NCBI RefSeq assembly: GCF_003086295.3
Contig: NC_092054.1
Location: 39,997,294 to 40,061,293, forward strand
Reading direction: 5' to 3'
DNA length: 64,000 nt
Source of the DNA: Arachis hypogaea
Lineage: Eukaryota; Streptophyta; Magnoliopsida; Fabales; Fabaceae
Positions within the stretch are counted from its first letter, which is position 1. Each line of letters opens with the position of its first letter. The notes beneath the pieces were generated by a model that worked only from the letters and a program-made list of their open reading frames with translations, did no database searches and was not told where the DNA came from. The translations under genes were made by a program, and so were the position numbers. Of this stretch, positions 22,763-34,117 are shown piece by piece.

Positions 22763-23189
22763 TGGAAGGTACTTAATAATGCAGATGGAAAAGTGATGTT
22801 GTATTGATGATTCAGAATAATAATTACAAGGAAGTTAGAGCTATAAGAATTGGTAGTATTACTTGAAGACAAAATAAACCAATGAAACAGTGATATGAAC
22901 TAAGAAAAGAAAGTGAAGCAAAAAATGCAGCAATGCTCGTCGTGCATGAGGACCTGGATGAAAAGAAGAATTAGATACAAGAAATTCGATATAACCAGAA
23001 GAGGGAGGAACAAAATGATAGAATGACACTATATCAGGCTCAAGCTATCCTACATAATCCTTCCATTTGGTATTTATGATGTGTCCTCTAATGTTTCTAC
23101 CTACGTCTAATAGAGGTTGGTCAGTAGCTACGTGTCTTTGCTTTGTAACTAACTTCCCTTTAATAGAATTGCTTGTATTAGAGTGCTCA
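22763..23189 (-). mobile_element. 5' LTR of the minus chromovirus
   Basis: On the minus strand it runs TGAGCACTC...CTTCCA, 427 bp. It matches the 3' LTR of the plus copy (54179-54614) over its whole length, and the match stops at TGAGCA on both, which fixes the boundary. Confidence 0.85.
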
Positions 23190-23700
23190 CTATGCCACAT
23201 TTGTCACATAATATCTCTCTTGATAATTGGATATTTTGTGTATTTTTTTAATTATTAAAAGTTATTTTTCTTAATAATAAAAGTGGGATCATTATTTTCA
23301 GCATTTCAATAGGGGGCATTTTTGGTGTTTAACATTAAATAAAGGGTGAACACTCCACTCGACCCCTGACAATTACCTCGAAGGGTGTACGAGGTTCCTA
23401 AAAACAAAAATACCCTTTTTCGGCCCTTGATCTTTACTTTTATAGGACTAATTAGCCCCTGTGCAAAAAAAAACATTGACACAGGAGCTAATCAATCCCA
23501 TAAAAATAAAGATCAGAGACCAAAAATGATATTTTTTTGTTAAGGACCTCGTTGTCTTTCAAAATAATTGTCAAAACTGTTTAGATCATTAAATAAATAA
23601 AAAAAAGATTGTGAGCCTAAGTTAAGCAACCTTCCTTCGTTAATTCATCTTCTTCATCCAAGAAAACATCATGCTTTTCTTCATCATCTCAACTACTGAT
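23190..23700. other. unassigned flank with a foldback sequence
   Basis: No gene. 23257-23345 matches 55622-55730 (AATAATAAAAGTGGGATCATTATT, split here by similarity, and GGCATTTTTGGTG), a shared segment of unknown origin. 23366-23575 is a foldback (separate entry). Confidence 0.6.
23366..23575. repeat. foldback (hairpin) element, arms about 95 bp
   Basis: The left arm (about 23366-23462) and right arm (about 23479-23575) are reverse complements at roughly 80%: GACAATTA, ACGAGGTTCCTAA, TTGATCTTTACTTTTATAGG, ATTAGCCCCTGTG, mirrored by CACAGGAGCTAATC and so on. The loop is A-rich, about 16 nt. No coding capacity; MITE-like. No clear target duplication. Confidence 0.75.
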
Positions 23701-24702
23701 TGATGAGCGAATATTTTATACGCTTTGTGGCCTTATTTTCATATAGTTTTTAGTATGTTTTGTTTAGTCTTTATTAAGTTTTTATAGCTTTTAGTGCTAA
23801 ATTTACATTTTTGGATTCTACTTTGAGTTTGTGTATTTTTGTGCAATTTCAAGTAATTTCTGGCTGAAATTAAAGAGCTGGAGCAAAAATCTGATTCAGA
23901 GACAGAGAAAGCACTGCAGATGTTGTCTGGATCTGACCTCCTTGCAGTCGGAAGAGCTTTTCTGGAGCTACAGAAGTTAAAATGGAGCGTTCTCAACGGC
24001 TATGGAAAGATGACTTCTAGAGATTTCTAGAGATGTATAATAGTTTATACTTTGCTTCAGATTAGGAGGCCTAAAACTGGCGTCCAACGCCAGCCTCCTG
24101 CCCCCTTCCAGGCGTTCAGCGCCCAAGGAGAAGAGACCAGCGTCCAAACGCCCAAAGAGGACCCCCTAGCCAGCGTTCAACACCCTAGAGACTTCATAGC
24201 ACGTGAATCTCATCAAAGCTCAGCCTAAACACTCACCAAGTGGGCCTTAGAAGTGGATTTTAGCACTAAAAAGACTGTTTTACCCTTACTAGTCATTAGT
24301 TTAGTATTTAAAGTAGAAGATCACTCTTTGTTGAGGATCTTAATCCATCATTTACCATATTTTTGTTCATCATTGTATTTTCCTTCAATATGAGTTTCTA
24401 AACCTCCTAGGTTGAAGGGAGGAGCCCTGCTGAGTCCTATGAATTAATAAAAGTATTACTGTTTCTCTTTGATCCGTGTTTGATTTAATTCTAAGATGTA
24501 TACTCGTTCTTCAACATGGTGAATAGTATGATCAGTGACAATCAGCTCTGTTCATCATACTAGGACCACGTGCCCGACAACCACCCATGTTTACTTGGGT
24601 TCGTGTGATTAGGGTCTCTGTGGTAGAGGCTAGAACCCAAAGAAGCAGCATTCTCTGATCCGGAAGATTCGACCTTGTCTGTGGTATTTTGAGTAGGATC
24701 AC
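23701..24702 (+). mobile_element. FIDEL-like LTR G, left part
   Basis: TGATGAGCGAATATTTTATACGC-type start at 23701; diverged from the LTRs of A and B. Palindromic CTGGCGTCCAACGCCAG at about 24076. Interrupted by element B, whose target duplication ATCAC is at 24698-24702. It continues at 35682. Confidence 0.85.
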
Positions 24703-26261
24703 TGATGAGCGGATATTTTATACGCTTTTTGGGGATAATTTCATATAGTTTTGAGTATGTTCTAGTTAGTTTTTAGTTTATTTCCAGTAGTTTTTAGGAA
24801 AAATTCATATTTCTGGACTTTACTATGAGTTGTGTGTTTTTCTGTAATTTCAGGTATTTTTCTGGCTGAAATTGAAGGAGCTGAGCAAAAATCTGATTCA
24901 GGCTGAAAAAGGACTGCTGATGCTGTTGGATTCTGACCTCCCTGCACTCAAATTGGATTTTCTGGAGCTACAGAACTCGAAATGGCATGCTTCCAATTGC
25001 ATTGGAAAGTAGACATCCAGGGCTTTCCTGCAATATATAATAGTCCATACTTTTCACAAGGATAGACGATGTAAACTGGCGTTCAACGCCAGTCCTCTGC
25101 CCAATTCTGGCGTCCAGCGCCAGAATAGGATCAAAAACTGGAGTTGAATGCCCAAACTGGCACAAAAACTGGCGTTCAACTCCACAAATGGCCTCTGCAC
25201 GTGAATTGCTTAAAGTCTCAGCCCCAGCACACACCAAGTGGGCCCCAGCACACCAAGTGGGCCCCAGAAGTGGATCTCTACATCATCCATCATAGTCCAC
25301 TCATATTTTGTAACCCTAGGCTACTGGTTTAGTATTTAAACAACTTTTAGAGACTTATTTTGTATCTCATGACATTTCAGATCTAAACTTTGTATTCTCT
25401 GATGGAATGAGTCTCTAAACCCCATTGTTGGGGGTGAGGAGCTCTGCTGTGTCTCGATGAATTAATGCAAGTATTTCTGTTTTCCATTCAAACACGCTTG
25501 TTTCTATCTAAGATGTTCATTCGCGATTAACTGTGATGAAGGTGATGATCTGTGACATTCATCACCTTCCTCAAACCATGAACGTGTGCCTGACAACCAC
25601 CTCCGTTTTATATCCGATTGAATGAGTATCTCTTAGATTCTTTAATCAGAATCTCCGTGGTATAAGCTAGAACTGATGGCAGCATTCATGAGAATTCGGA
25701 AAGTCTAAACCTTGTCTGTGGTATTCCGAGTAGGATTCAAGGATTGAATGACTGTGACGAGCTTCAAACTCCTGAAGGCTGGGCGTTAGTGACAGATGCA
25801 AAAGGATAGTAAATCCTATTCCAACCGGATCGAGAACCAACCGGTGATTAGTCGTGCTGTGACAGAGCACGTGAGTGTAGTTTTCACTGGAAGGATGGAA
25901 GGTAGCCATTGACAACGGTGATCCACCAACACACAGCTTGCCATAGGGGGACGTGCGTGATGTGAACAAGAAGACAGAGGAAAGCAGAGATTCAGAAGAC
26001 AAAGCATCTCCAAAACCCCAACATATTCTCCATTACTGCACAACAAGTAACTTTTAATTTATGCTCTACTGGTTACTCACAATTCAATTGATAAACATAA
26101 TTGACTTCCTGACTAAGATTTACAAGATAACCATAGATTGCTTCAAACCAACAATCTCCGTGGGATTCGACCCTTACGCACGTAAGGTATTACTTGGACG
26201 ACCCAGTGCACTTGTTGGTCATGTGTGCGAAATTGTAAGAGAGTAACAATTTTGTGCACCA
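24703..26261 (+). mobile_element. 5' LTR of element B
   Basis: 1559 bp, TGATGAGCGG...GTGCACCA. Palindromes CTGGCGTTCAACGCCAG (25076-25092) and TCTGGCGTCCAGCGCCAGA (25106-25124). TATA-like TATATAATAG near 25035. Confidence 0.95.
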
Positions 26262-26267
26262 AGATTT

Positions 26268-26284
26268 TGGCGCCGTTGCCGGGG
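26268..26284 (+). promoter_or_regulatory. primer-binding site, tRNA-Asp type
   Basis: TGGCGCCGTTGCCGGGG, six bases after the LTR end; the standard word for Athila/Tat-type elements (from memory). Intact, unlike that of A. Confidence 0.88.
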
Positions 26285-27289
26285 ATTGTTCGTGTTTGAA
26301 CAACTGACGGATTATTTTGTTGCTTAGATTAGGAAAAATCTTTCCTTTTTTTTGGTTTAGAGTCTTTTATTATTTATCTCTTGTTAAAATACTTTAAACT
26401 TATAGCTCAGTTATTTAGAACGTGGTGTTTATGTTCATGATAATTGGCTATCATAATTTTTTAAAAACCTTTTTCAAAAATAATTTTTCTATTAAATCAT
26501 GTGCCAAACTTTAAGTTTGGTGTTTTCAAAAATAATCTTCCTTAAAATTTTTGAAGGTCCCATAACTCATTTGGCTAGAGCGTTAATCTGTGTTCTTGGT
26601 AATTGGGTTAGAATCTTTTATACTCTTTTCAAAACCTTCTTTTTCAAAAACATTTTTTCTATTAAATCTTGTGCCAAACTTTAAGTTTGGTGTTTTCTTG
26701 TTGATTTCCCTTTGATTTTCGAAATTTTTGGTTTGGTTTTCTAAAAATTCTAAGTTTGGTGTTCTTCCTTCATGTTCTTGTGTTCTTGTGAGTCTTCAAA
26801 GTGTTCTTGAGTTTCCTTGTGTCTTGATCTTAAAATTTTTAAGTTTGGTGTTCCTTGGTGTTTTCCCTCCAAATTTTTCGAAAACAAGGAGCATTAGATC
26901 TAAAAATTTTAAATCTTGTACTATCTTATTGTCCTTCTCTCTCCTTACTAAATTCAAAAAAATATCTTTTCAAAATATCTCTTCTAACTTCCTAACTTCT
27001 TATCTTTTCAAAATTTGTTTCAACTAACTAACTAACTTTTTGTTTGTTTCTTAACTTTTTCAAAACTACCTAACTAACTCTCCCTCTCTCTAATTTTCGA
27101 AAATATCTTCCCTCTTTTTCAAAAATTTCTTTTTTTTATTAACTAATTAATTTCTTTTTTTTATAAACGAAAAAAAAATTTCAAAATTCAAATTCTTTTT
27201 AGTTATTTTATTTTATTTAAGTATTTACTTCTTATAAAATAAAATAAATAAAAAGGTAAATCAGTCCAAGTTATATCCATAGATCCATC
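26285..27289 (+). other. leader of element B with a tandem tRNA-like/palindrome unit
   Basis: No gene. Two units of about 160-170 bp each hold a tRNA-like 5' half (26403-26440 and 26556-26600) followed by the odd palindrome CCAAACTTTAAGTTTGG (26504-26520 and 26674-26690). Further AAGTTTGGTGTT words stand near 26752 and 26841. Element A has a single such unit. Confidence 0.7.
26556..26600 (+). other. tRNA-like 5' half, second copy in leader of B
   Basis: GGTCCCATAACTCATTTGGC followed by TAGAGCGTTAATCT resembles acceptor, D-arm and start of the anticodon arm. The first copy starts at 26403 (TAGCTCAGTTATTTAGAACG). No T-arm follows either copy. Confidence 0.5.
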
Positions 27290-30200
27290 ATGGACATAAG
27301 TGGAAATGAACAGTCCAGGAGGACTCTGGGGTCATATTCTAACCCCTCTACTGCTTCATATGGAAGTAGCATCTGCATACCCTCCATTGGAGTCAGTAGC
27401 TTTGAGTTGAATCCTCAGCTCATTATCATGGTGCAGCAAAGTTGCCAGTATTCCGGTCTTCCACAGGAAGAACCTACAGAGTTTCTGGCACAATTTTTAC
27501 AAATTGCTGACACAGTACATGATAAGGAAATAGATCAGGATGTCTACAGACTATTACTGTTTCCATTTGCTGTAAAAGACCAAGCCAAGAGGTGGTTAAA
27601 TAACCAACCTAAGGCCAGCATAAGAACATGGAAACAGCTGACAGAAAAATTCCTGAATCAATATTTCCCTCCCAAAAGGATGACACAGCTAAGGCTGGAC
27701 ATCCAAGGCTTTAAACAAGGAGATAATGAATCTCTTTATGATGCCTAGGAGAGATACAGAGAGATGCTACGAAAATGCCCCTCTGAAATGTTTTCAGAGT
27801 GGGTTCAGTTAGACATCTTCTACTATGGGCTTGCAGAAGGAGCTCAGATGTCTTTAGATTACTCAGCTGGTGGATCTATCCATATGAGAAAGACAATTGA
27901 AGAAGCTCAAGAGCTCATTGATACAGTTGCCAGGAATCAGCATCTGTATCTAAGCAGCAACCCTTCCATGAATGAAGAGGTTAAAACAGTAACTACTGAA
28001 TTCAGTACTGTAAAACAAGCTGCTGAATTCAATCAGCAATTAGATTTTCTAACAAAACAGCTAGCTGAATTCAAAGACAGGTTACAGGAGACAAGGATAG
28101 CTAATATACATATGGACGAACAGTTTAAGCAAACAAAGCAGCAGCTATCAAAGCAAATAGCAGAAGAATGCCAAGCAGTTCAATTAAGAAGTGGGAAAAC
28201 ATTAAATACCCCACCTCAAGGCATCAAAAATTCAAGAAATGAGCAACCCACCAAAGATTTCCCTGAGGACAGTAAGAGCCCAGGGAAAAATAATTCTGGC
28301 ACTAAAACGCCAGAAAATGGGTGGAAGGCTGGCGCTGAACGCCCAGACCATGCCCAAAACTGGCGTTCAGCGCCAGAAACAAGGCAGGATTGGCGTTCAA
28401 CGCCAGAAATGGGCAAGAATCTGGCGTTGAACGCCCAAAGGGGGCATAATCCAGCGTTGAACGCCCAAAACGGGCACATTTCTGGCGTTCAGGCGCCAGG
28501 AACAGACAGTGAGTTGGCGTCTAACGTCACTCCAGCTTCTGACTCTGGTACTCAATTGCCAGTGAGGGATCAGACACACACAAGTGCTGATAACAACCCC
28601 TCTAAAAAGGCTTCTTTAACCACTAAGGTTGAGGAATATAAAGCCAAGATACCTTATCCTCAAAAACTCCAGAAAGAGGAGCAGGATAAGCAATTTGCTC
28701 GCTTTGCAGATTATCTAAGGACTCTTGAAATAAAGATTCCTTTTGCAGAGGCACTTGAGCAAATACCTTCTTATGCCAAGTTCATGAAAGAGATCTTAAG
28801 TCATAAAAAGGAGTGGAGAGAAACAGAAAGAGTTCTCCTCACTGAAGAATGCAGTGCAGTCATTCTGAAAAGCTTTCCTGAAAAGCTTAAAGACCCTGGG
28901 AGTTTTCTGATACCATGCATATTGGAAGGTGATTGCACCAAGACAGCCTTATGCGATCTTGGGGCAAGCATCAACCTAATACCTGCATCCACTATCAGGA
29001 AGCTTGGCTTAACTGAAGAAGTTAAACCAACCCGGATATGTTTCCAACTTGCTGATGGTTCCACTAAATACCCATCAGGCGTGATTGAGGACATGATTGT
29101 CAGAGTTGGGCCATTCGCCTTTCCCACTGACTTTGTTGTGCTGGAAATGGAGGAGCACAAGAGTGCCACTCTCATTCTAGGAAGACCCTTCCTAGCAACT
29201 GGACGATCCCTCATTGACGTCCAACAGGGGGAAATAACCCTGAGAGTCAACGATGACGAGTTCAAGTTGAACGCTGTCAAAGCCATGCAGCATCCAGACA
29301 CATCAACAGACTGCATGAAAGTTGACCTTATTGACTCTTTGGTAGAAGAGATCAACATGGCTGAGAGTCTCGAATCAGAGTTGGAAGACATCTTTAAGGA
29401 TGTTCAGCCTGATTTGGAGGATTCAGGGGACATGAAAGAGCCTCTAAACTTTCTTCTGAAAGAGGAAAAACCTCCTAAACCAGAGCTCAAGCCACTGCCA
29501 CCATCCTTGAAATATGCATTTCTAGGAGAAGGTGACACCTTTCCAGTGATCATAAGCTCTGCTTTAAATTCACAGGAAGAGGAAGCACTTATTCAAGTGC
29601 TAAGGACACACAAGACAGCTCTTGGGTGGTCCATAGGTGACCTTAAGGGCATAAGCCCAGCTAGATGCATGCACAAAATCCTACTGGAGGATAATGCCAA
29701 ACCAGTGGTTCAACCACAGAGGCGGCTAAATCCAGCCATGAAGGAAGTGGTGCAGAAAGAGGTCACCAAATTACTAGAGGCTGGGATTATTTATCCCATT
29801 TCTGATAGCCCCTGGGTGAGCCCTGTTCAAGTCGTCCCAAAAAAGGGAGGCATGACAGTGATTCATAATGAAAAAAATGAACTGGTTCCTACAAGAACAG
29901 TTACAGGGTGGCGCATGTGTATTGACTACAGAAGGCTCAATACAGCCACCAGAAAGGATCATTTTCCTTTACCATTCATAGACCAGATGCTAGAGAGACT
30001 AGCAGGTCATGATTATTAATGCTTTTTGGATGGCTATTCAGGCTATAACCAGATTGCAGTGGATCCCCAGGATCAAGAGAAAACAGCATTCACATGTCCA
30101 TCTGGAGTGTTTGCTTATAGAAGGATGCCATTTGGGCTATGTAATGCGCCTGCAACCTTCCAGAGATGCATGCTCTCTATTTTCTCTGACATGGTGGAAA

Positions 30201-32371
30201 ATTTTCTGGAAGTCTTCATGGATGACTTCTCAGTATATGGAGACTCATTCAGCTCCTGTCTTGATCACCTGAAACTTGTTCTGAAAAGATGCCAAGAAAC
30301 CAACCTAGTTTTAAACTGGGAAAAGTGTCACTTCATGGTGACTGAAGGAATTGTTCTTGGGCATAAAATCTCAAACAAGGGAATAGAGGTGGATCAAGCA
30401 AAAATAGAGGTAATTGAAAAATTACCACCACCTGCCAATGTTAAGGCAATCAGAAGCTTTCTGGGGCATGCAGGATTCTATAGGAGGTTTATAAAGGATT
30501 TTTCAAAAATCGCAAAACCTCTAAGCAATCTGCTAGCTGCTGACACGCCATTTGTGTTTGACACAGCATGCCTGCAGGCGTTTGAAACGCTGAAAGCTAA
30601 GCTGGTCACAGCACCAGTCATTTCTGCACCAGACTGGACATTGCCATTTGAGTTAATGTGTGATGCCAGTGATCATGCCATTGGTGCAGTATTGGGACAG
30701 AGGCATGACAAGCTTCTGCATGTCATTTATTATGCCAGTCGCGTTCTAAATGATGCCCAGAAAAATTACACAACCACAGAAAAAGAACTACTTGCAGTGG
30801 TTTACGCCATTGACAAGTTCAGATCATACTTAGTAGGATCAAAAGTGATTGTGTATACTGACCATGCTGCTCTTAAATATCTACTCACAAAGCAGGATTC
30901 AAAACCCAGGCTCATCAGATGGGTATTGCTTCTGCAAGAGTTTGATATAGAAATAAGAGACAGAAAAGGGACAGAGAACCAAGTGGCTGATCATCTGTCC
31001 CGGATAGAGCCAGTGGAAGGGACGCCCCTCCCTTCTCTTGAGATCTCTGAGACGTTTCCTGATGAGCATTTATTCGCCATTCAGGAAGCACCATGGTTTG
31101 CCGATATTGCAAACTATAAAGCTGCAAGGTTCATACCCAAGGAGTACAACAGGATACAAAAGAAGAAATTAATTACTGATGCAAAGTACTACTTGTGGGA
31201 TGAACCTTATCTCTTTAAGAGATGTGCAGACGGAATTATCCGTAGGTGTGTGCCTAGAGAAGAAGCACAGAGGATCCTGTGGCATTGCCACGGATCTCAA
31301 TATGGATGCCATTTCGGAGGTGAGCGAACTGCCACCAAGGTCCTCTAATGTGGCTTCTATTGGCCCACACTCTATAAAGATTCCCGAGAGTTTGTACGTA
31401 ATTGTGACAGTTGCCAAAGAGCTGGCAATCTGCCTCATGGTTACGCCATGCCTCAACAAGGAATCTTGGAAATTGAGTTGTTTGACGTATGGGAAATTGA
31501 CTTCATGGGACCTTTTCCACCATCATATTCAAACACTTATATTCTGGTGGCAGTTGACTATGTATCAAAATGGGTTGAGGCTATTGCCACACCCACCAAT
31601 GATACTAAAACAGTGCTGAAGTTCCTCCAGAAACATATCTTTAGCAGATTTGGTGTCCCTATAGTACTAATCAGTGATGGGGGCACTCACTTCTGCAATA
31701 AACAGCTTTACTCTGCCATGGTTCGGTATGGAATTCGCCACAAGGTGGCCACTCCATATCATCCACAAACCAATGGGCAAGCTGAAGTCTCTAACAGAGA
31801 ATTAAAGAGAATCCTGGAACGGACAGTAAATACCCGTAGAAAGGATTGGGCACGAAGCTTGGATGATGCTCTGTGGGCTTACAGAACAGCATTCAAGACC
31901 CCTATAGGGACCTCTCCATACCAACTCGTGTATGGCAAGGCATGTCACCTGCCCGTGGAATTGGAACACAAGGCCTACTGGGCAACCAGATTCCTAAACT
32001 TTGATGCCAAACTAGCAGGAGAAAAACGATTGCTCCAGCTAAATGAGCTAGAGGAATTCAGATTCACAGCTTTCAAAAATGCCAAGCTTTATAAAGAAAA
32101 ATAAAAAAAATGGCATGACAGAAAGCTGTCATCTAGAATCTTTGAACCAGGACAGAAGGTTCTGTTGTTTAACTCTAGACTCAGGCTATTCCCCGGGAAA
32201 CTGAAATCCCGGTGGAGGGGACCATACGTGATTACAAGTGTATCACCATATGGTTATGTGGAGCTCCAAGATATTGATTCTGATAAGAAGTTCATTGTCA
32301 ATGGACAGAGAATCAAGCATTATCTTGAGGGCAACATTGAGCAAGAATGCTCAAGGCTGAAGCTAGATTAA
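27290..32371 (+). pseudogene. gag-pol polyprotein of element B (gag, protease, RT, RNase H, integrase)
   Basis: One frame of about 1694 codons from ATG 27290, interrupted by stops at 27746 (TAG), 30017 (TAA), 31346 (TAA) and 32102 (TAA), with no frameshift. Gag: residues 1-300, with FLAQFLQIADTV and FLNQYFPPKRM; a palindrome-rich insert lies at 28294-28500. Protease: DLGAS near residue 556. [32 protein letters not shown] near residue 976. RNase [33 protein letters not shown]. Integrase: an HHCC finger ([13 protein letters not shown]...CDSCQRAG), catalytic D (EIDFMGPF), D (ISDGGTHF) and E ([12 protein letters not shown]). The C-terminus has KSRWRGPYVI. The gag-pol fusion without frameshift and the [19 protein letters not shown] finger are Athila-like; no envelope-like frame was seen. 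Confidence 0.93.
28294..28500 (+). repeat. GGCGTT palindromes inside gag-pol of B
   Basis: Seven or so half or full palindromes (CTGGCGTTCAGCGCCAG, TGGCGTTCAACGCCAG, GGCGTTGAACGCCC, GGCGTTCAGGCGCC) with spacers of about 10-20 nt. The segment stays open in frame and makes W/R/A/N-rich peptide such as NWRSAPETRQDWRSTPEMG. Element A has three copies, so the number is variable. Confidence 0.88.
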
Positions 32372-32412
32372 AAGCTCAGCAAGGTCCAGCTAAAGACAAT
32401 AAAGAAGCGCTT

Positions 32413-32430
32413 GCTGGGAGGCAACCCAGC
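32413..32430 (+). promoter_or_regulatory. conserved hairpin downstream of pol (element B)
   Basis: GCTGGG-AGGCAA-CCCAGC, 42 bases after the gag-pol stop. Same position and loop as in A with a compensated base pair. Confidence 0.6.
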
Positions 32431-32579
32431 CATGGGACAACAATCCTCTAAGCATTTTGCCCTATTTTTATTTTTATTTGTTTATATAAAGTTCACTGAC
32501 ACTAAGGTAAAGAATCATTTGCATAAGTTTACAGGGTTACAGAAGGAATCTACACACAAAACAGAGATAGGGAGCTTAC

Positions 32580-32780
32580 TGGCAAGAAAACGCCAGTGAA
32601 GGCCATTTTGGGCGTTCAGCACCCAAAATGGGCATCCAGTGGGCGCTGAACGCCAGTAAGGATAGCTATCTGGCGTTCAACGCCAGAAAAGGGCAACAAC
32701 TGGGCGTTGAACGCCCAGGAGAGCAGCATTTGGGCGTTGAACGCCCAAAACAGGCAGTGTTTGGGCGTTCAAACGCCAGG
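32580..32780 (+). repeat. GGCGTT palindromes in 3' region of B
   Basis: At least five words such as GGGCGTTCAGCACCC, GGGCGCTGAACGCCAG, TGGCGTTCAACGCCAG and GGGCGTTGAACGCCC (twice), spaced about 30-35 nt. Confidence 0.88.
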
Positions 32781-32824
32781 ATGGTGGGGAGGAGCTCTCC
32801 TTCTACCCATCTCCTTCTTTTTCT

Positions 32825-32860
32825 TTTGCTTGAGGACAAGCAAAGCTCTAAGTTTGGTGT
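32825..32860 (+). promoter_or_regulatory. internal AGGA-loop hairpin plus AAGTTTGG motif (element B)
   Basis: TTTGCTTG-AGGA-CAAGCAAA (32825-32844), then GCTCTAAGTTTGGTGTGC. Partner of the terminal copy at 34080. Confidence 0.78.
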
Positions 32861-32879
32861 GCTTATTCGTGATCACTAA

Positions 32880-34079
32880 GATCATGGCCCTTAAAGGAAA
32901 ACAACTCACTCCAAGAGGAGCAAGGGCGTGATTTAAAGGAACTGAAGCGCCAGAAATTCTCTCTTGAAGGACCAAGCACCTCACAGACTAGAGGAACATC
33001 CACTTCCCAAACCTCAAGGTTGTTGAGTTCTAATCTTAGCCTTAACTCTGTGATAACTGTTCTTATTTTAATTTTACCTTAGGAGTCATATAGTAGTAAT
33101 TAGTATCTATTTTGATTTTATCTCCAATTAAGCTATAGTTTATTTTTCTCATCATCAGCAAACATGAATAAAGTAGTAAATCTTTTGAATAAGAAGCAAT
33201 AAAATTTCGAGTTTTAATAAGAGAAATTCTAATTAGTTAAATGTGGTGGCAATGCTTTCTGTCTTCTGAATGAATGCTTGAACAGTGCATATATCTTTTG
33301 AATTTGTTGTTTAAGACTGTTAAATATGTTGGCTCTTGAAAGAATGATGAACATGAGACATGTTATTGAGAATCTGAAAAATCATAAAAATGATTCTTGA
33401 AGCAAGAAAAAGCAGCAAAGAACAAAGCTTGCAGAAAAAAAAAAAAGAGAAAGAAAAAAAAAAGAGAAAGCAAGCAGAAAAAGCCAAAGCTCTTAAAACC
33501 AAAAGGCAAGGGTAATAAAAAGGATCCCAAGGCTTTGAGCATCAGTGGATAGGAGGGCCAAAAAGGAATAAAATCCTGGCCTAAGCGGCTAAACCAAGCT
33601 GTCCCTAACCATGTGCTTGTGACGTGCAGGTGTCAAGTGAAAACTTGAGACTGAGCGGTTAAAGTCAAGGTCCAAAGCAAAAAGAAGAGTGTGCTTAAGA
33701 ACTCTGGACACCTCTAATTGGGGACTTTAGCAAAGCTGAGTCACAATCTGAAAAGGTTCACCCAGTTATGTGTCTGTGGCATTTATGTATCCGGTAGTAA
33801 TACTGGAAAACAAAGTGCTTAGGGCCACGGCCAAGACTCATAAAGAAGCTGTGTTCAAGAATCATCACACTGAACTAAGAGAATCAATAACACTATCTGA
33901 ATTCTGAGTTCTTATAGATGCCAATCACTCTGAGCTTCAATGGATAAAGTGAGATGCCGAAACTGTTCAGAAGCAAAAAGCTACTAGTCCCGCTCATCTA
34001 ATTAGGATCTGAGCTTCAATCAAAAAACTCTGAGATATTATTGCTTCTCAACCTATTAGTCTTCTATTTTATTTGTCTA
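32880..34079 (+). other. 3' non-coding block of element B
   Basis: About 1.2 kb without a gene, collinear with 17705-18904 of A, including the purine-rich AAAAAGAGAAAGAAAAAAAA region (33430-33480) and the GGCCTAAGCGGCTAAACC region. Confidence 0.75.
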
Positions 34080-34117
34080 GTTGCTTGAGGACAAGCAACA
34101 GTTTAAGTTTGGTGTTG
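34080..34117 (+). promoter_or_regulatory. terminal hairpin and polypurine-like site of element B
   Basis: GTTGCTTG-AGGA-CAAGCAAC (34080-34099), then AGTTTAAGTTTGGTGTTG up to the LTR. No long purine run remains. Confidence 0.78.

Noticed and set aside
28801..29391. 196-codon open frame on the minus strand
   Set aside because: Exact antisense of the protease region of gag-pol B. The same shadow exists in A (14681-15271). No own features.
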